Source: Croceibacterium_A sp965977975 (GTDB taxonomy: Bacteria > Pseudomonadota > Alphaproteobacteria > Sphingomonadales > Sphingomonadaceae). From it: a DNA stretch of 31,219 nt. Numbering within the stretch: the first letter of the stretch is position 1; every line of letters starts with the position of its first letter. The notes beneath the pieces were generated by a model that saw nothing but the letters and a program-made list of their open reading frames with translations, had not been told where the DNA came from and did not search any database. A program made the translations under genes and the position numbers. Below, one piece after another: positions 30,981-31,219 of the stretch. Location of the stretch: the NCBI GenBank assembly GCA_965977975.1, contig CBHCZH010000027.1:1-31219 (forward strand), in the 5' to 3' direction.

Positions 30981-31219
30981 TTGCCCGGCTCGTTACCCGA
31001 GACTGCCGAGGCGGCCCACGTCTGCCTCGCCGCAGGCGAGCCGGCGCTCGTGTGGAGGAAGCTCGTCGCCGATACCGAAACCCCGGTCGGCGCGGCGCTC
31101 AAGCTCATCGAGCCGGGCCGCGGCGATTTCCTGCTCGAATCGGTAGAAGGAGGTGAAATGCGCGGGCGTTACAGCCTGCTCGGGCTCGATCCCGACCTGC
31201 TGTTTCGCGCCACCGGCCA
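30981..31219 (+). CDS. trpE: Anthranilate synthase component I, 5' part (cut by window edge)
   Basis: Only the first 79 codons are present. From a TTG start (MPGSLPETAEAAHVCLAAGEPALVWRKLVADTETPVGAALKLIEPGRGDFLLESVEGGEMRGRYSLLGLDPDLLFRA) the sequence matches the N-terminal domain of TrpE, including the tryptophan-inhibition segment LLES. TrpE makes anthranilate from chorismate. It begins seven bases after the PpiD-like stop, and no ATG suits the family alignment, so TTG is preferred. The start is moderately certain; the identity is strong. Confidence 0.9.
   Translation, partial: MPGSLPETAEAAHVCLAAGEPALVWRKLVADTETPVGAALKLIEPGRGDFLLESVEGGEMRGRYSLLGLDPDLLFRATG

Overview
The window is high-GC chromosomal DNA from an alphaproteobacterium. 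The best guess is Sphingomonadales (sphingomonad or erythrobacter type). Pointers are the single-chain TonB-receptor style with a typical 'IVVTGSRI' start and a C-terminal Phe, the pdhA/lipoyl-pdhB pair, the tpiA-secG-pyrG order facing a PpiD-type chaperone followed by trpE, a ROSE-type leader in front of hsp20, and scattered CCCCTCCCGC-GCGGGAGGGG hairpin repeats. These are recognitions from memory, not database matches. No phage, integrase, transposase, CRISPR array or rRNA was seen.

Layout. Positions 1-207 hold a large imperfect palindrome with 30-bp terminal inverted repeats. On the minus strand, 208-1894 carries a likely operon: glycolipid-binding-like protein, lysoplasmalogenase-like membrane protein, VOC protein. 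trmFO (plus) runs into a structured repeat that supplies its last codons. It converges on an EF-hand protein and a shortened squalene/phytoene-synthase-like protein. From 4645 to 9861 lie two trios of TadG/TadE pseudopilin-like genes, each trio being one large TadG followed by two TadE genes with 4-bp stop/start overlaps. The first TadG carries a beta-solenoid-like region and the second a von Willebrand A domain; no pilus motor or secretin gene is present. Then come pdhB and pdhA (minus), an FtsB-like septation protein, hppD and a small secreted protein.

From 14666 to 22567 is what looks like an inducible uptake and breakdown locus: a regulator with two MarR-type winged helices in one chain, a 733-bp non-coding region with an AT-rich palindrome, a 1058-residue TonB-dependent receptor, a zinc-free quinone-oxidoreductase-like enzyme and a secreted tannase/feruloyl-esterase family hydrolase. 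The genes fit together as sense, import, hydrolyse and reduce for an ester of an aromatic acid, but the substrate is unknown. This locus and the duplicated TadG/E trios are the best candidates for undescribed biology.

The rest is mostly housekeeping: an NTF2-like protein, tRNA-Arg(CCU), a grxC-nitrilase-DUF1178 operon, an hsp20 gene preceded by a sigma-32-like promoter and a clear ROSE RNA thermometer, pyrG, secG, tpiA, a PpiD/SurA-like periplasmic folding factor, and the 5' end of trpE cut by the window edge.
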